Assembly (NCBI GenBank): GCA_002494895.1
Contig: DADA01000108.1
Span: 1 to 13,471 of the forward strand
Direction: 5' to 3'
DNA length: 13,471 bases
DNA from: Nitrososphaera sp. UBA210
Lineage (GTDB): Archaea; Thermoproteota; Nitrososphaeria; Nitrososphaerales; Nitrososphaeraceae
A program made the position numbers and the translations under genes. Shown piece after piece: positions 12,081 through 13,471 of this stretch. Under the pieces are notes generated by a model. That model did no database searches and was not told the origin of the DNA. It saw only the letters and a program-made list of their open reading frames with translations. Numbering within the stretch: the stretch's first letter is position 1; every line of letters starts with the position of its first letter.

Positions 12081-12106
12081 TCTCGTGCAATTGCTGCACG
12101 TCGAGA
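12081..12106. other. Stem-loop in the gap before the surface-protein gene
   Basis: CGTGCA (12084-12089), loop ATTGC, TGCACG (12095-12100), extended by TCT pairing with AGA across a three-base bulge. No T-run follows on the plus strand. A separate dyad, GTTAT-TAC-ATAAC, lies at 12158-12170. Either could be a protein-binding site. Confidence 0.35.
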
Positions 12107-12230
12107 CGGCATGAAAAAATGATCGCACGCCATTTCAGTTCCCTGTGCGCTGCACTAGTTATTACATAACATTGGGCTCGAAAGCAATGTCCTTGCTATT
12201 GCAGTTGGATTTCTCGCTTGTTACTCTGGT

Positions 12231-12240
12231 ACTTAAATAA
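12231..12240 (+). promoter_or_regulatory. Core promoter CTTAAATAAC (copy 2)
   Basis: Identical ten-base box to that at 11330, centred about 29 bp before the ATG at 12265, so the transcript should be leaderless or nearly so. TTTGAG follows in both copies about 18-20 bases after the box begins. Confidence 0.55.
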
Positions 12241-12264
12241 CACTTTTTCGAAATTTGAGTAGTA

Positions 12265-13170
12265 ATGCATTACACCTCAGACAAGAAATCAAAGTGCGCG
12301 CCGATGCTGCTTGCAGCGATAGTTGGATCGATGATGCTTTTGGGATTCCAAATTCCAAATGCTCTCGCCGTTGTGAACGGCCTGCCGACTGTAAGTCCAA
12401 TCGCCGACCAAGTAGTTGATGAACTAACGCTGATGACATTTACAGCGACAGCCTCTGATCCGGAAGGCCAGACTTTAACATTCAGCCTTCAAAACACACC
12501 GTATGGTGCGTCAATAAACTCCACGACGGGAGTATTTACCTGGACCCCGACAGAAGAGCAAGGACCCGGAGTCTATTCGATAAACGTCATGGTTTCAGAC
12601 GGATACCTGATGAGCAGCGAATCAGTGATGATAATCGTTAATGATGTAGGATCCAATGCCGACGGACCTGGAAACACGCAAAACGTGTCGCAAGAGCCGG
12701 ACTTGAATCCATCTGAGCTTTTGCAGATTGATCTCTTTGCACAACCCACTAGCATACTGCTCGATGGAACGACTAGTCTTACACAGATGGCAAACCCTGC
12801 GATCAATGGGCACCTGATGGTGCTTACTGTTTTTGAGCCAGACGGCGATGTCTGCGGAGCAACGGGGCTCAGTGCAGCCATTCCATTGTCGGGGCTTAGT
12901 AAGGAATATCCGACAGACTTTGCGCTGGTCTCAAACGGCGGTGATGGAACCTGCGATACTGGAGATGTTGGAACGTATCAGGCCCAGTCACAAGTTGAAA
13001 CCGACAATGGAGCTGCGGTTGACACTGCACAGTTTGAAGCAGAAAGTCCCTTCGTGCTTCCCGAATCTCCGATAGGACTGATTGCTCTCGTGGCCACTTC
13101 TCTGGCTGCCCTTGGGGCGTTCGTATTCCTAAAGAACAGGGGCACAGGAATCACCCGCATGGGATTCTAA
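12265..13170 (+). CDS. Secreted Ig-like (He_PIG) surface protein with C-terminal membrane anchor
   Basis: A 301-residue exported protein. A basic N-terminus and hydrophobic core (MLLAAIVGSMMLLGF) form a signal peptide probably cut after NALA at 35. Residues about 38-127 match the putative Ig or cadherin-like fold (He_PIG, PF05345): SPIADQVVDELTLMTFTATA, SDPEGQTLTFSL, INSTTGVFTWTPTEEQGPG, and a last strand with VSDG. An Asn/Ser/Pro linker follows, then a second beta domain (about 153-258) containing FEPDGDVC and DGTCDTGDVGTYQ, with cysteines 197 and 230 that may pair. Residues 267-289 are a membrane segment preceded by LPES and followed by KNRG, as in archaeal anchored or sortase-processed surface proteins. 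The start is ATG at a leaderless distance from the promoter. A T-rich terminator follows. An adhesin or matrix role is likely; the ligand is unknown. Confidence 0.85.
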   Translation: MHYTSDKKSKCAPMLLAAIVGSMMLLGFQIPNALAVVNGLPTVSPIADQVVDELTLMTFTATASDPEGQTLTFSLQNTPYGASINSTTGVFTWTPTEEQGPGVYSINVMVSDGYLMSSESVMIIVNDVGSNADGPGNTQNVSQEPDLNPSELLQIDLFAQPTSILLDGTTSLTQMANPAINGHLMVLTVFEPDGDVCGATGLSAAIPLSGLSKEYPTDFALVSNGGDGTCDTGDVGTYQAQSQVETDNGAAVDTAQFEAESPFVLPESPIGLIALVATSLAALGAFVFLKNRGTGITRMGF

Positions 13171-13176
13171 CACCCT

Positions 13177-13216
13177 AACTTTTCTCTTTCTTTTCCTTTT
13201 TCACTTTTATTCTCCA
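13177..13216 (+). terminator. Long pyrimidine/T-rich terminator of the surface-protein gene
   Basis: From seven bases after the TAA, about 40 bases are almost all T and C, with several T4-T5 runs (CTTTTCTCTTTC, CCTTTTTCAC, TTTTATTC). This is a clear archaeal-style termination zone. Confidence 0.65.
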
Positions 13217-13276
13217 CCATGCTATTCGATGCTGCGGCACTTGGCATTTTGAAATCATGTACTTGAAGACGCAACA

Positions 13277-13285
13277 GGTATATCT
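13277..13285 (+). promoter_or_regulatory. TATA box of the right-edge regulator gene
   Basis: GGTATATCT is centred about 28 bp before an ATG at 13309 and 88 bp before the GTG at 13370. Transcription is expected to begin near 13308. The short ORF from that ATG (13309-13446) overlaps the regulator out of frame. Confidence 0.45.
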
Positions 13286-13369
13286 TGTATGAATATTCTG
13301 TAATCGCAATGTCAAAAGGGCTAAATGCTGTCCACTGCAACCAGACGATAGGAGGGAAAACCGGACCAG

Positions 13370-13471
13370 GTGGAATCACTTCATGGCAGGCTAGATGTCA
13401 TCAAGAAGATTCTAGAGTCGACTCAAGGTTCGGGCGGCGCTCCTGAACCGAGATTGATGTACGGTTCGTAT
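13370..13471 (+). CDS. Winged-helix transcriptional regulator, N-terminal 34 residues only
   Basis: Partial at the right edge. The 34 visible residues include RLDVIKKILESTQ followed by a Gly-rich turn and PRLMYGSY. This is the first helix and the beginning of the helix-turn-helix in the HTH_45 family (compare KLDIILRILEVGN and ILYKAGIN in the gene at 10479). The start is GTG, with GGAGG at 13351-13355 about 14 bases upstream, rather far for a ribosome site; no other start is in frame after the stop at 13349. If correct, it is the sixth one-domain winged-helix protein in the window. Confidence is limited by the short length seen. Confidence 0.6.
   Translation, partial: MESLHGRLDVIKKILESTQGSGGAPEPRLMYGSY

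Noticed and set aside
12081..12120. Stem-loop followed by an A-run as a terminator
   Set aside because: The A-run would be T on the minus strand but comes before the hairpin in that reading direction, and no minus-strand gene ends there.
11757..12128. Minus-strand 123-codon frame across the winged-helix gene at 11785
   Set aside because: It is antisense to a clear HTH_45 protein, and its product is a low-coherence Ser/Arg-rich sequence without a domain.
1..13471. CRISPR arrays, tRNA/rRNA genes, transposases or attachment sites
   Set aside because: No regularly spaced repeats, tRNA-like cloverleaf segments, transposase motifs or paired terminal repeats were found on reading both strands by eye.

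Overview
The window looks like a chromosomal segment of an ammonia-oxidising archaeon of the Nitrososphaera type (Thaumarchaeota/Nitrososphaerales). No marker gene is present, so this is inferred. The grounds are many stand-alone one-domain winged-helix regulators of the archaeal HTH_45/ArnR1-like type, archaeal promoters (TATA-like boxes about 25-30 bp before short-leader or leaderless starts), T-rich archaeal terminators, frequent TTG/GTG starts at internal cistrons, a DUF1616 protein, and a secreted protein with a C-terminal membrane anchor of the thaumarchaeal kind. No rRNA, tRNA, CRISPR or transposon is visible.

Region 1 (1-5433, minus strand) is one compact run of nine genes with gaps of at most 11 bp or overlaps of 4-31 bp, read from 5433 towards 1 and leaving the window. 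In order it encodes an uncharacterised basic 144-aa protein, a winged-helix regulator, a membrane-anchored family 2 glycosyltransferase of the DPM1 type, a membrane protein with a Cys-containing cytosolic domain, a 70-aa two-helix membrane protein, a small secreted and anchored protein, a secreted beta domain matching the C-terminal half of DUF1616, a membrane protein matching the N-terminal half of DUF1616, and a polysaccharide flippase (partial). This reads as a lipid-linked glycan assembly and export locus, with DUF1616 split into two genes and several proteins of no known role. A TATA-like element overlapping a GTAA-N6-TTAC dyad precedes it.

Region 2 (5644-9034) holds a YdjM-like membrane metal-dependent hydrolase, a convergent secreted LamG plus GH5 glycoside hydrolase with all its catalytic residues, an unrecognised 158-aa cytosolic protein and a ribbon-helix-helix protein.

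Region 3 (9259-9896) is a small operon in which a probably leaderless 30-codon ORF overlaps the TTG start of an adenylylsulfate (APS) kinase by four bases. PAPS from that kinase could feed glycan sulfation, but no sulfotransferase lies in the window.

Region 4 (10032-13471) is rich in regulators: two convergent, closely similar winged-helix paralogues, two more small winged-helix proteins, a small membrane protein, a secreted Ig-like surface protein and the start of one more winged-helix gene at the right edge. The small membrane protein and the surface protein share nearly the same core promoter. The window as a whole suits a cell-surface and extracellular-polymer island surrounded by one-component regulators. 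The strongest unknowns are the central genes of region 1.
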